From NCBI GenBank assembly GCA_026392455.1, contig JAPLCB010000004.1, positions 434,001 to 498,000 on the forward strand: a stretch of DNA of 64,000 nt, in the 5' to 3' direction. This document shows, piece by piece, positions 42,443 to 50,908 of the stretch; the first letter of the stretch is position 1, and each line of letters opens with the position of its first letter. This stretch comes from Propionibacteriales bacterium (GTDB lineage Bacteria; Actinomycetota; Actinomycetes; Propionibacteriales; Nocardioidaceae). A program made the position numbers and the translations under genes. Under the pieces are notes generated by a model. That model ran no database searches. It was given only the letters and a program-made list of their open reading frames with translations, and was not told the origin of the DNA.

Positions 42443-44245
42443 TCAGCGGCTGTAGAGCGCCTCGACCTCGTCCACGTTCTCGCGCAGGACGACGTTGCGC
42501 CGGAGCTTGAGGCTGGGGGTCAGCTGCCCGCCCTCCTCGGTCCACTCGCGGTCCAGGATCGTGAACTTGCGGATCGCCTCGGCCTGCGAGACGGCCTTGT
42601 TGGCGTCCTCGACGGCCTTCTCGACGGCGGCCACCAGCTCGGGGTCGGTCCGCAGCCGGCTCAGGTCGTCGGGCTTGCCGTGCTGCTCGGCCCAGGCGGT
42701 GAGGGTGTCCCGGTCGAGGGTGACCAGGGCGCCGATGAACGGCCGGCCGTCGCCGACCACCATGCACTGGTCCACCAGGGAATGGCTGCGCAGGCGGTCC
42801 TCGAGGACCGCGGGGGCCACGTTCTTGCCGCCGGCCGTCACCAGGAGCTCCTTCTTGCGGCCGGTGATCCGGACGAAACCCTCGTCATCGATCTCGCCGA
42901 CGTCACCGGTGTGGAACCAGTCACCGCCACCCCAGGCGTCGAGGGTCGCTTCCGGGTTCTTCCAGTAGCCCGCGAAGACCTGCCCGCCCTGGAACAGCAG
43001 CTCGCCGTCATCAGCGATCCGCACCGACGTTCCCTGGACGGGTCGGCCGACGGTGCCGATCTTCTGGGCATCGGGCAGGTTGACGGTGACCGCGGCCGTG
43101 GTCTCGGTCAGGCCGTAGCCCTCCAGCACGTTGACGCCGATGCCTCGGTAGAAGTGGCCCAGCCGGTCGCCCAGGGGAGCGCCCCCGGAGATCGCGTGCC
43201 GGCAGCTGCCACCGAGCGCAGTCCGCAGCTTGGCGTAGACCAGCCGGTCGAAGATCGCGTGCTGCGTGCGGACCGCGAGTGACGTGCGGCCTGACTCCAG
43301 GCCCCGGGACCAGGCCATCGCAACGTCGGCAGCGCGGTCGAAGATCCTGCCGTTGCCGTCGGCGACAGCTCGTTGCGACGCGGTGTTGAACACCTTCTCG
43401 AAGACCCGGGGGACCGCCAGGATGAACGTGGGCCGGAAGGCTGCGAGATCGTCGAGCAGGTGCTTGATGTCGGCCGAGTGGCCCATCCGCACCCGGGCCT
43501 TGACGCAGCCGATCTGGATGATGCGGGCGAAGACGTGAGCCAGGGGGAGGAAGAGCAGCGTGGCCGGCGGCTCGCCGTCCTCGTCGGGACCGAACAGCTT
43601 CTCGAGCTCCGCAACGGTGACCGTCAGCTCGAACATGAAGTTGCCGTGGGTGAGCATGCAGCCCTTCGGGCGGCCGGTGGTGCCGGAGGTGTAGATCAGG
43701 GTGGCCAGCGCCTCGGGTCCGGCCGTCGTACGCCGGGTCTCGAGCTCCTCGTCACTGATCTCGCTGCCCAGCGTCATCAGGACCGAGACGGCACTGTCGT
43801 CGATGGACCACACGTGGTGGACGTCGGGAAGCCGGTCCCGGATCTCCTTGAGCCTGCTGGTGTGCTCGGCGGTCTCGGCGACCACGGCCCGGGCTCCTGA
43901 GTCGGCCAGGATCCACTCGACCTGCTCGGAGCTGGAGGTCTCGTAGATCGGGACCGTCGCAGCTCCGGCGAACCAGATCGCGTAGTCGAAGAGGGTCCAC
44001 TCGTAGCGGGTCCGCGACAGCAGGGCGACCCGGTCCCCGGGCTCGATGCCGGCAGCGATCAGGCCCTTCGCGGTGGCCCGCACCTCGTCGAGGAACTCTG
44101 CGGCGCTGACGTCGGTCCAGCCGTGGGAGCTGCGACGCGCGAAGACCACGGTGGCGGGGTGCTCGGCTCCGTTGAGAACGACGTCGTCGGTCAGGTTGCC
44201 GGTGCTAGCGACGGTGACCTGCAGGGGCGTGGAGTACTCGCGCAC
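42443..44245 (-). CDS. Long-chain fatty acid-CoA ligase (FadD15-like)
   Basis: A 600-residue ANL-superfamily ligase that activates long-chain fatty acids through an acyl-adenylate. The P-loop is IYTSGTTGRPKGCMLTHG, and the other core motifs YGLTETTAAVTVN and DWFHTGDVGEIDDEG are present. The C-terminal lysine region is ITGRKKELLVTAGGKNVAP. The start is GTG with a strong GAGGAG site. It resembles FadD15 (Rv2187) and is divergent from the SRPBCC-ArsA-ROK unit, as in mycobacteria (Rv2187 versus Rv2185c-Rv2184c). Confidence 0.95.
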   Translation of the reverse strand: MREYSTPLQVTVASTGNLTDDVVLNGAEHPATVVFARRSSHGWTDVSAAEFLDEVRATAKGLIAAGIEPGDRVALLSRTRYEWTLFDYAIWFAGAATVPIYETSSSEQVEWILADSGARAVVAETAEHTSRLKEIRDRLPDVHHVWSIDDSAVSVLMTLGSEISDEELETRRTTAGPEALATLIYTSGTTGRPKGCMLTHGNFMFELTVTVAELEKLFGPDEDGEPPATLLFLPLAHVFARIIQIGCVKARVRMGHSADIKHLLDDLAAFRPTFILAVPRVFEKVFNTASQRAVADGNGRIFDRAADVAMAWSRGLESGRTSLAVRTQHAIFDRLVYAKLRTALGGSCRHAISGGAPLGDRLGHFYRGIGVNVLEGYGLTETTAAVTVNLPDAQKIGTVGRPVQGTSVRIADDGELLFQGGQVFAGYWKNPEATLDAWGGGDWFHTGDVGEIDDEGFVRITGRKKELLVTAGGKNVAPAVLEDRLRSHSLVDQCMVVGDGRPFIGALVTLDRDTLTAWAEQHGKPDDLSRLRTDPELVAAVEKAVEDANKAVSQAEAIRKFTILDREWTEEGGQLTPSLKLRRNVVLRENVDEVEALYSR

Positions 44246-44345
44246 ACTTCTCCTCGTCGACGTCGCTGCCGTACAGGTGTGATCTCGTCCTCACCTGACG
44301 GCTCACGGTACTAGGGCGGCTCGTTGATCCGATAGCCTGCCGGTT

Positions 44346-44783
44346 ATGGCCGAACAGACCACCTCGAGCATCGTCATCGCCGCGAGTCCCGCCCAGGTGA
44401 TGGCGGCGATCGTCGACTTCGAGGCCTATCCGCGCTGGGCTCAGGGGATCAAGGCTGCTCAGGTGCTCACGACGGACCCTGACGGGCGGGCCTCGACGGT
44501 GTACTTCGAGCTGGAGGCCGCTCCGATCAAGGACTCCTACACCTTGGCCTACACGTACCAGGGCGGTGAGGTCCTGCGCTGGACGCTGGCCGAGGGGCGG
44601 ATGATGCGGGCGATGGAGGGTTCCTACGAGCTCGCCGCGACCGGGGCCGGCACCGAGGTGACCTACCGACTCTCCGTCGACGTGGCGATCCCGATGATCG
44701 GTTTGCTCCGCCGCAAGGCCGAGAAGGTCATCATCGACACCGCGCTCAAGGGTTTGAAGAAGCGCGTCGAGTCCCTGGGCTGA
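44346..44783 (+). CDS. SRPBCC (START-like) lipid/polyketide-binding family protein
   Basis: A 145-residue single-domain protein of the polyketide cyclase/START-like fold. It has N-terminal SSIVIAASPAQVMAAIVDFEAYPRW and a C-terminal long helix (RRKAEKVIIDTALKGLKKRVE). The fold encloses a hydrophobic pocket, so binding of a lipid or acyl chain is likely, which fits the fatty-acyl ligase next door. It starts the SRPBCC-ArsA-small protein-ROK unit and corresponds in position to Rv2185c. No catalytic role can be assigned. Confidence 0.9.
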   Translation: MAEQTTSSIVIAASPAQVMAAIVDFEAYPRWAQGIKAAQVLTTDPDGRASTVYFELEAAPIKDSYTLAYTYQGGEVLRWTLAEGRMMRAMEGSYELAATGAGTEVTYRLSVDVAIPMIGLLRRKAEKVIIDTALKGLKKRVESLG

Positions 44784-44789
44784 CGGGCG

Positions 44790-46016
44790 ATGACCGAACC
44801 CGAGCAGAACGACGCGACCGGTTCCGTACCGCCGCGGATCATCCTCTTCACCGGCAAGGGCGGGGTCGGCAAGACCACGTCCGCAGCCGGTACGGCGGCG
44901 GTCGCCGCCCGCAGCGGGCTGCGCACCCTGGTGCTCTCGACCGACGCGGCGCACTCGCTCGCGGACGCCTTCGCCTGTGTCGTCGGACGTGAGCCCACGC
45001 CGGTCGCCCCTCACCTCTGGGTCCACCAGGTCGACGCCCAGCGACGGTTCGAACGTTCCTGGGGAGACATCCAGGGCTACCTGCTCTCGGTGCTCGATGC
45101 GGCCGGGGTCGACCCGATCACAGCCGAGGAGCTGACCGTCATCCCCGGGGCGGAGGAGGTGCTCGCGCTGCTGGAGCTGCGTCAGCACGCCCTCTCCGGG
45201 GACTGGGACGTGATCATCGTCGACTGCGCCCCGACGGCCGAGACGCTGCGTCTGCTGGCGCTCCCCGAGGCCCTGAACTGGTACATGTCGCGGATGTTCG
45301 GGGTCCAGCGCCGGGTGATGCGAGCCCTGCGCCCGGTGCTGACCCGGGCTGCCGGAGTGCCGATGCCGGAGGACTCCGTCTTCGAGGCGATCGAACGGCT
45401 GCACCGCGACCTCGAGCAGGTCCAGCAGATCCTCAGCGACAAGTACGCGAGCGTCCGGTTGGTGCTGACCCCGGAAGCGGTGGTGGTCGCGGAGGCGCGG
45501 CGCTCGTTGACCACGTTGTCGTTGTACGGCTACCGGGTCGACGGCGTGATCGCGAACCGGGTCTTCCCGGCGGGCGGCGCGGACGCCTGGCGGGACGCCT
45601 GGGTCGCGGCTCAGTCCGAGATGCTCGCCGAGGTGCGGCAGTCGTTCGTCGACCTCCCGATCTGGACGTCGTCGTACCAGCCGGGGGAGCCGATGGGTGT
45701 GGAGTCCCTGGCGGCCTTCGCCGAGGCGGCCTACGCAGGCGCGGACCCCCTGGCGCTCCCGAGCGGCGACGGCCCGATGACCATCAGCCGATCCGAGGGG
45801 GGCGCGGTGCTGCGGATCGCGCTCCCGTTCGCTGCCAAGGAGGACGTCGACCTGGCCCGGCACGGGGACGAGCTGGTCGTCACCGTAGGGTCGTACCGAC
45901 GACTGTTGGCGTTGCCGGCAGCACTCACCCGCCACGTCGTCACCGGGGCGCGGGTCGAGGCCGGCTCGCTCCAGGTCAAGTTCCGGGCCGAGGCCGACAG
46001 CGAGGAGCAACGATGA
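44790..46016 (+). CDS. ArsA/GET3-family ATPase
   Basis: A 408-residue P-loop ATPase. The N-terminal FTGKGGVGKTTSAAG (residues about 20-34) has the deviant Walker A, LSTDAAHSLADAF is the A-loop, and VDCAPTAETLRLL is a switch region. The C-terminus has a small beta-sandwich (about 325-405) like the HSP20-like domain of ArsA_HSP20. No arsenite-binding cysteine set is evident, so arsenite export is unlikely. A chaperone/targeting or lipid-related role is possible. It is 6 bases after the SRPBCC gene and overlaps the next gene by 4 bases. Confidence 0.92.
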   Translation: MTEPEQNDATGSVPPRIILFTGKGGVGKTTSAAGTAAVAARSGLRTLVLSTDAAHSLADAFACVVGREPTPVAPHLWVHQVDAQRRFERSWGDIQGYLLSVLDAAGVDPITAEELTVIPGAEEVLALLELRQHALSGDWDVIIVDCAPTAETLRLLALPEALNWYMSRMFGVQRRVMRALRPVLTRAAGVPMPEDSVFEAIERLHRDLEQVQQILSDKYASVRLVLTPEAVVVAEARRSLTTLSLYGYRVDGVIANRVFPAGGADAWRDAWVAAQSEMLAEVRQSFVDLPIWTSSYQPGEPMGVESLAAFAEAAYAGADPLALPSGDGPMTISRSEGGAVLRIALPFAAKEDVDLARHGDELVVTVGSYRRLLALPAALTRHVVTGARVEAGSLQVKFRAEADSEEQR

Positions 46017-46414
46017 GCGACGACTTCGACGCCGGCCCTCGTGCCGGCGAGCCGGTCGGCAGTGTCGGGGAGGAGGCCGCCAAGCTGTTCTCGGCCCTCG
46101 CAGGGATGGCCAAGGGTCAGGGGACCGACTACGCCGGCACCGCCGCCGGTGCGGCGAGCGCCGTGTCCGACGCGATGCACAACATCAACGAGCACATCGC
46201 GACCGACGGTGCCGACTGCAAATTCTGTCCGGTCTGCCAGGTGATCGGTGTGGTCCGGGCGACCAGCCCGGAGGTGAAGGCCCATCTCGCGATCGCCGCC
46301 AGCTCGTTGATGCAGGCGGCCGCCGGGGTGCTGGCCACCCAGGTCCCGGCCGACGCCAAGGGATCGCCGATGGAGAAGATCAACCTGGACGACGACACCT
46401 GGGACGAGTCATGA
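46013..46414 (+). CDS. Small protein with CxxCxxC motif downstream of ArsA-like gene
   Basis: A 133-residue acidic protein. An Ala-rich central region is followed by CKFCPVCQVIGVVR, a possible metal site, and then a helix (VKAHLAIAASSLMQAAAGVL). It overlaps the ArsA-like gene and the ROK gene by 4 bases each, so it is tightly coupled to both. It corresponds in position to Rv2183c. A likely partner of the ArsA-like ATPase; unproven. Confidence 0.87.
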   Translation: MSDDFDAGPRAGEPVGSVGEEAAKLFSALAGMAKGQGTDYAGTAAGAASAVSDAMHNINEHIATDGADCKFCPVCQVIGVVRATSPEVKAHLAIAASSLMQAAAGVLATQVPADAKGSPMEKINLDDDTWDES

Positions 46415-47355
46415 CGTTCGCCGTCGGTATCGACGTCGGCGGCACGAAGATCGCTGCGGGGGTCGTCGCCGAGGACGGGACGCTGCTGACCAGCTCGCGC
46501 AGCGAGTCCCCGGCCGAGGACCCTGCCGCCATCGCTCGGGAGATCGCCGCCCTGGTCGCCGGTTTCGCCGATGACTACGAGATCGCCGCGGTCGGTGTCG
46601 CGGCGGCCGGCTGGATCAACCTGGAGCGGACCGAGGTGATGTTCGCGCCGAACCTGGCGTGGCGCGACGAACCGCTCCGGGACCTGATCGCCGAGCAGGT
46701 GGGCCTTCCGACCGTGATCGAGAACGATGCCAACGCAGCGGCCTGGGGCGAGTACCGGTTCGGGTCCGGCCAGGGGGCACGTTCCCTGCTGACCGCGACG
46801 ATCGGCACCGGGATCGGCGGAGGGATCGTCCTGGGCGGCCAGGTGTTCCGGGGCGGGTTCGGCGTCGGCGCCGAGATCGGTCACATCCGGGTGGTCCCGG
46901 CCGGCCGTCCGTGTGCCTGTGGCGAGCTCGGCTGCTGGGAGGCCTACGGGTCGGGGACGGGACTGACCGTGCGGGCCCGGGAGCTCGCGGTGGCAGACCC
47001 GTCTGCGGCGACGGTGCTGCTCACCCTGGCCGAGAACGACCCGGAGGCGATCACCGGCCCGATGGTGTCGGCGGCAGCCGAGGGTGGCGACCCGGTCGCG
47101 GCCAGGGCCTTCGCGGAGGTCGCGCGCTGGATCGGGGAGGGGTTGGCCAGTCTCACCGCGGTCCTCGATCCCGACGTGATCGTCATCGGCGGCGGTGTCA
47201 GCGAGTCCGCGGCGCTGCCCCTGCCGAGCATCGTCGCAGCCTTCGAGCAGGCTGAGAGCGGTTTCGGCCACCGGCCCTCGCCCCGGATCGAGCGGGCAGC
47301 GCTCGGGAACGATGCCGGCCTGATCGGTGCTGCAGATCTGGCCCGGATCGGCTGA
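46411..47355 (+). CDS. ROK-family glucokinase-like sugar kinase
   Basis: A 314-residue ROK kinase. ATP-binding VGIDVGGTKIAAGV at the N-terminus, the catalytic Asp in ENDANAAAWGEY, and the ROK zinc site CACGELGCWEAYGSG are all present. No N-terminal helix-turn-helix, so it is an enzyme and not a repressor. Glucose is the likely substrate; other hexoses are possible. It is the last gene of the four-gene unit and is followed by the tadE promoter region. Confidence 0.92.
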   Translation: MTFAVGIDVGGTKIAAGVVAEDGTLLTSSRSESPAEDPAAIAREIAALVAGFADDYEIAAVGVAAAGWINLERTEVMFAPNLAWRDEPLRDLIAEQVGLPTVIENDANAAAWGEYRFGSGQGARSLLTATIGTGIGGGIVLGGQVFRGGFGVGAEIGHIRVVPAGRPCACGELGCWEAYGSGTGLTVRARELAVADPSAATVLLTLAENDPEAITGPMVSAAAEGGDPVAARAFAEVARWIGEGLASLTAVLDPDVIVIGGGVSESAALPLPSIVAAFEQAESGFGHRPSPRIERAALGNDAGLIGAADLARIG

Positions 47356-47373
47356 GGTCCGCAGCCGGAGAAC

Positions 47374-47443
47374 TAGTCCTTTCGGGGCATTTAGTATCAA
47401 AAGTCCGTTTCGGGACGTTTTCTTGTTACGCTTGCTCTGTCCC
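47374..47443 (+). promoter_or_regulatory. tadE promoter region
   Basis: It contains TAGTCC-TTTCG-GGGCA (47374-47389), which matches the left half of the flp/cpaB inverted repeat. A GGGACGTTTT...GTTA...TGTCCC block (47412-47443) recurs in the promoter region of the polysaccharide operon. The tadE ribosome site GGGAGGGGG follows. The region is less GC-rich than its neighbours. Confidence 0.5.
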
Positions 47444-47460
47444 AGGGAGGGGGCGGAGCG

Positions 47461-47910
47461 ATGTCACACGGACGTGTGAAACACCGCCGCACCGACGAGC
47501 GTGGTGCGGCTGCACTGGAGTTTGCCCTGATCGTGCCGATCCTGATCGCGCTGGTCTTCGGGATCGCCGACTTCGGGTGGGCGATCAACCGCGACACGAT
47601 GGTCAACAACGCGGCCCGCGAAGGCGCCCGCGAGGGCTCGCTGAACCCGGATGCGACCGCGATCGCCACCACGGTGCGCGAGAGCCTCGCCCAGGTCGAG
47701 GCCATCGGCACCACGCCGTCGAAGATCACGGTGACGGTCACCTGCCGCAAGCCCGACAACTCGGCGTGCGCGTCCTTCGCCACCGACGCGGTGTCGGGAG
47801 GCACCGTCATCGTCACCGTCGCCCTCGACCACTCCTGGATCACCCCGGTCGGCAGCACCTTCGGGAGCGGCATCGTCCTGCGCAAGACGGTCGAGATGAG
47901 AATCGAATGA
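47461..47910 (+). CDS. tadE: TadE-family pseudopilin
   Basis: A 149-residue minor pilin-like protein. The N-terminus ERGAAALEFALIVPILIAL carries the TadE-type Glu in the hydrophobic helix and a likely processing site after Gly. A beta-rich extracytoplasmic domain contains two cysteines. It overlaps the next gene by ATGA. It lies 5 kb from the main tad operon, with metabolic genes between. Confidence 0.92.
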   Translation: MSHGRVKHRRTDERGAAALEFALIVPILIALVFGIADFGWAINRDTMVNNAAREGAREGSLNPDATAIATTVRESLAQVEAIGTTPSKITVTVTCRKPDNSACASFATDAVSGGTVIVTVALDHSWITPVGSTFGSGIVLRKTVEMRIE

Positions 47911-49628
47911 CTCGGACGTCTCGGAAGCGGAACGAGAGCGGCGCCGTCGCCCTGATGTTCGCCATGCTGGCGGTCGCCATGATGGGGATCGCCGCTCTCG
48001 GTGTCGACTTCGCGAGCCAGGTCAACGAGCGGCAGAAGCTCCAGGACGCGATGGATGCCGGAGCCCAGGCCGGCGCCTACCAGCTCCCGACCGACGGTGC
48101 GAAGTCGCTGGCCGACGCGTTGGCGTTCTCGGCTGCCGCGGACGACCAGGCCACCCCGGACGTGGACTACTACTGCGTGGTCGGGTCACTGGCCAGCGGC
48201 GCCTCGTGGATCCTCGACGTGAGCCAGATTCCCGGGGTCTGCAACCCGGCGTCCGCGAAGGTCGCCAGCACGTACACCGGTCTGCGGTGCGGGAGCAGGA
48301 TCTGCTCGATCCCGTGCCAGCCCTTGCTGGGCGACCAGTGCAACACCATCCGGCTGGTCGACAGCAAGAACGTGCCGTTCACCTTTGCCAGAGCCCTCGG
48401 GATCACCCAGGGAGGGACGGGCGCCCTCAGCTCGGTGGCGTGCAAGGGGTCCTGCGGGACGATCCCGCCCAATCCGATGGACGTCGCGGTCGTGGCCGAC
48501 CGGACCGGGTCGATGAGCTCCACCGACGTGTCGTCGATGATCGCCGGGATCAAGGCGATGCTGAAGGTGATGACGCCGACCCAGCAGTACGTGTCGCTGG
48601 GCTCGATCGGCCGGGCCAGCAGCTCGGCGCCCTCCTCGTGCAAGAGCTCCCCGAGCTCGAGCGCCACCACCGGACCGTGGATCCCCACGCCCTTCAGCAC
48701 CGGCTACCTCAATTCGGCAGGCACCGACGTCAACACCAGCTCGCAGCTGATCAAGGACATCAGCTGCCTGACGACGGCCTCGAGCACCGGAACCTCGTTG
48801 GCCGCTCCGCTCAAGGCCGCCGCGCGCTACCTGCTCGGCTCGGCGGTCGGGGCCACCAACAACCTCACCTCGTTGCCGACCCGGAACATGGGGACGCCGA
48901 AGAAGGTGCTGATCTTCGAGACCGACGGCCAGCCGAACGAGTCGGCCGCGACCGGCGGGTCGGCGTCGTTGAGCACCAGCAGCGACCTGTTCTCCAACAG
49001 TGCCTCGTACTCGACGTCCACCCTGACCACGGGGCCGGTGCCGAACGTGGTGACCACCACGACCACCACCGGGGTGGGCTCCGCCAAGATCACCATCAAC
49101 ACCAACACGACCTACAACACCACCACGACCACGACCACGAACGTGTACAACGGCGGCCAGAACGCCTGCAACAACCTCAAGACCGTGGCCGCCAACGCCA
49201 AGGCAGCCGGGATCCTGGTGATCACGATCGCGTACAACCTCAGCGGCGTGACCTGCGACCAGAACAACCCCAACCCGCCCGCGCCGACCTCCTCGACGGT
49301 GGACGGTCCGATCACGGTGGTCAGCGACGTGCTGGTCGCCAAGGTCCGCACCATCAACCAGACCGTCAACCGGACCGTCACCAACGTGGTCTGGTCGGCC
49401 CCGGTGGGGAACAACGTGACCGGGGTGCTGGCCGAGGTCGCCTCGCCGACGGCCGGCGGAGTGGCCAGCAGCAACAACAACGACTGCGGTACGACCGTCG
49501 GCCGGACCACCGAGAACACCGACGGCGACTACTTCTTCTGCGCGGCGTCGGGCACCGACATGGCACCGATCTTCAAGAGCGCGCTCTCCCAGGTCGGCAG
49601 CGGGATCAAGCTGATCCGGCTGCCCTGA
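47907..49628 (+). CDS. tadG: TadG-like pilus protein with von Willebrand A domain
   Basis: A 573-residue surface protein. The N-terminal TadG/TadE-like helix (NESGAVALMFAMLAVAMMG) precedes a Cys-containing region (about 75-180). The VWA domain starts with the MIDAS VVADRTGSMSSTD (DxTxS) and includes IFETDGQPNE. It is interrupted by a Thr/Asn-rich insert (about residues 365-415, with a run of seven Thr). The C-terminus returns to a VWA-like strand and helix (DMAPIFKSALSQVGSG). A tip adhesin or minor pilin is the likely role. Confidence 0.88.
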   Translation: MTRTSRKRNESGAVALMFAMLAVAMMGIAALGVDFASQVNERQKLQDAMDAGAQAGAYQLPTDGAKSLADALAFSAAADDQATPDVDYYCVVGSLASGASWILDVSQIPGVCNPASAKVASTYTGLRCGSRICSIPCQPLLGDQCNTIRLVDSKNVPFTFARALGITQGGTGALSSVACKGSCGTIPPNPMDVAVVADRTGSMSSTDVSSMIAGIKAMLKVMTPTQQYVSLGSIGRASSSAPSSCKSSPSSSATTGPWIPTPFSTGYLNSAGTDVNTSSQLIKDISCLTTASSTGTSLAAPLKAAARYLLGSAVGATNNLTSLPTRNMGTPKKVLIFETDGQPNESAATGGSASLSTSSDLFSNSASYSTSTLTTGPVPNVVTTTTTTGVGSAKITINTNTTYNTTTTTTTNVYNGGQNACNNLKTVAANAKAAGILVITIAYNLSGVTCDQNNPNPPAPTSSTVDGPITVVSDVLVAKVRTINQTVNRTVTNVVWSAPVGNNVTGVLAEVASPTAGGVASSNNNDCGTTVGRTTENTDGDYFFCAASGTDMAPIFKSALSQVGSGIKLIRLP

Positions 49629-49637
49629 CCCGGGGTC

Positions 49638-50051
49638 CTAGAGGACGGCTCCGTCGTCCCAGCCGCTGTCGGGGTCGACGCTGGTGTTCATGGTGGCGAC
49701 CAGGTAACCGAACCCGCCGACGAACCAGGCGATCATCAGCAGGCCGATCGGTGACGGCGGGGTGTAGTTCACCAGCAGCAGGAGCAGCATCAGCGTCGGC
49801 ACGCCGAAGAGACCGAACCAGGCGACGGCGCGCAGTCCGCGCGGACGCGGCACCGGCGGGGGTGCCGGCGGCACGAAGTGGCCCTCGTCGGCCCAGCTGG
49901 CCTCGCTGAGCTCCGCGGGCTCGGCGAAGGCGGCTGGTGCTGGTTCAGCCGCCGGTGTCGGAGCGACGACCTCGAGGTCGGGGAAGTCGGGACGCTCGCC
50001 GTACCCCTCGACGATGTCGCGCCAGGCAGCATCCTCGTCCGGGCGGGTCAT
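49638..50051 (-). CDS. Hypothetical two-helix membrane protein
   Basis: A 137-residue protein. The first 75 residues are acidic and Pro/Ala-rich, and presumably cytoplasmic. Two hydrophobic helices follow (about residues 78-94 and 102-120) with a short acidic tail. The ATG overlaps the stop of the alpha/beta hydrolase gene (ATGA). It is convergent with tadG, 9 bases apart. No function can be assigned. Confidence 0.8.
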   Translation of the reverse strand: MTRPDEDAAWRDIVEGYGERPDFPDLEVVAPTPAAEPAPAAFAEPAELSEASWADEGHFVPPAPPPVPRPRGLRAVAWFGLFGVPTLMLLLLLVNYTPPSPIGLLMIAWFVGGFGYLVATMNTSVDPDSGWDDGAVL

Positions 50052-50815
50052 GGTGCGCAGACCCGGCGGATGAAAGCGGCGGACTCGGCGAAGATCTGCG
50101 GCGCGTCGTTGTCCAGCGTCGCGACGTGGTAGCTCTCGGTGAGCACCCGCTCCTGCTTGTCGGACGAGGAGATGCCGTCCAGGATGATCCGGGCCGACGA
50201 CGGGTCGACGACGTGGTCGTCCGCGGACCGGAACAGCAGCACTGGTGCGGTCACCTTCGGCAGGTCGGCGCGGATCCGCTTCCACTCCGCCAGCATCGAG
50301 GCGAGCGGCTTCAACGGCGTCTTCGGGTAGGCGTACTCGACCACGCCCTCCTTCTTGATGTCGTTGCCGATCGCCGGGAAGGCTGCCACCAGGTGCTTCA
50401 TCACCGGAAGCAGCAGGAGCTGCTTGTTGGTGCTCGCGACCGCGGGGTTGACCATGACCAGGCCGGCCACCTCCCCGGGACGACGTTCGGTCAGGGTCAG
50501 GGTCAGGCAGCCGCCCATCGAGAGTCCGCCGACGACGACGACGTCGGTGCGCGCCTTGAGCTCGTCGAACTCCTTCTCGATGGCCGCGTAGTAGTCGGCG
50601 TACCGGGTGGTGGTCATCTCCTGCCAGGTGGTGCCGTGGCCCGGAAGCCGCGGAACCGCGACGGCGTAGCCCTGCTCGGCGAGGTACTTGCCCCACGGGA
50701 CCATCGATGCCGGGGACCCGGTGAATCCGTGGCTGAGCAGGACGCCGATCCGGCGGCCGGTCGGGTCCGGGGTGCCTTCGCTGGAGAACGTCTCGGCGTG
50801 TTCGGCGACTGGCAC
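50048..50815 (-). CDS. Alpha/beta hydrolase (carboxylesterase/lipase-like)
   Basis: A 255-residue hydrolase of the Est30/monoglyceride lipase type. The nucleophile elbow is GLSMGG, the acid is in RSADDHVVD, the base is His in ESYHVATLD, and the oxyanion region is LLSHGFTGSPAS. All triad elements are present and there is no signal peptide. The GTG at 50815 has a GGAGGA site 7 bases away. It is divergent from the acyltransferase gene, suggesting a lipid-related substrate. Confidence 0.93.
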   Translation of the reverse strand: MPVAEHAETFSSEGTPDPTGRRIGVLLSHGFTGSPASMVPWGKYLAEQGYAVAVPRLPGHGTTWQEMTTTRYADYYAAIEKEFDELKARTDVVVVGGLSMGGCLTLTLTERRPGEVAGLVMVNPAVASTNKQLLLLPVMKHLVAAFPAIGNDIKKEGVVEYAYPKTPLKPLASMLAEWKRIRADLPKVTAPVLLFRSADDHVVDPSSARIILDGISSSDKQERVLTESYHVATLDNDAPQIFAESAAFIRRVCAP

Positions 50816-50908
50816 CAGGTTCCTCCGTGGGGATGGGATGGTCTGCTGGGACCATCGTTTCACGGTGCCCCCAGACGGGCTAGGGTATGTCGTCGGAGGA
50901 GGTGCAGG

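Noticed and set aside
44205-46010. Long open frame on the - strand, about 600 codons
   Set aside because: Antisense to the SRPBCC and ArsA-like genes; composition is that of a shadow frame and no motif is present.
32390-49640. Genomic island or integrative element carrying the tad genes
   Set aside because: No integrase, transposase, insertion-sequence ends, tRNA or attachment-site repeats are seen at the borders, and no composition test could be run.
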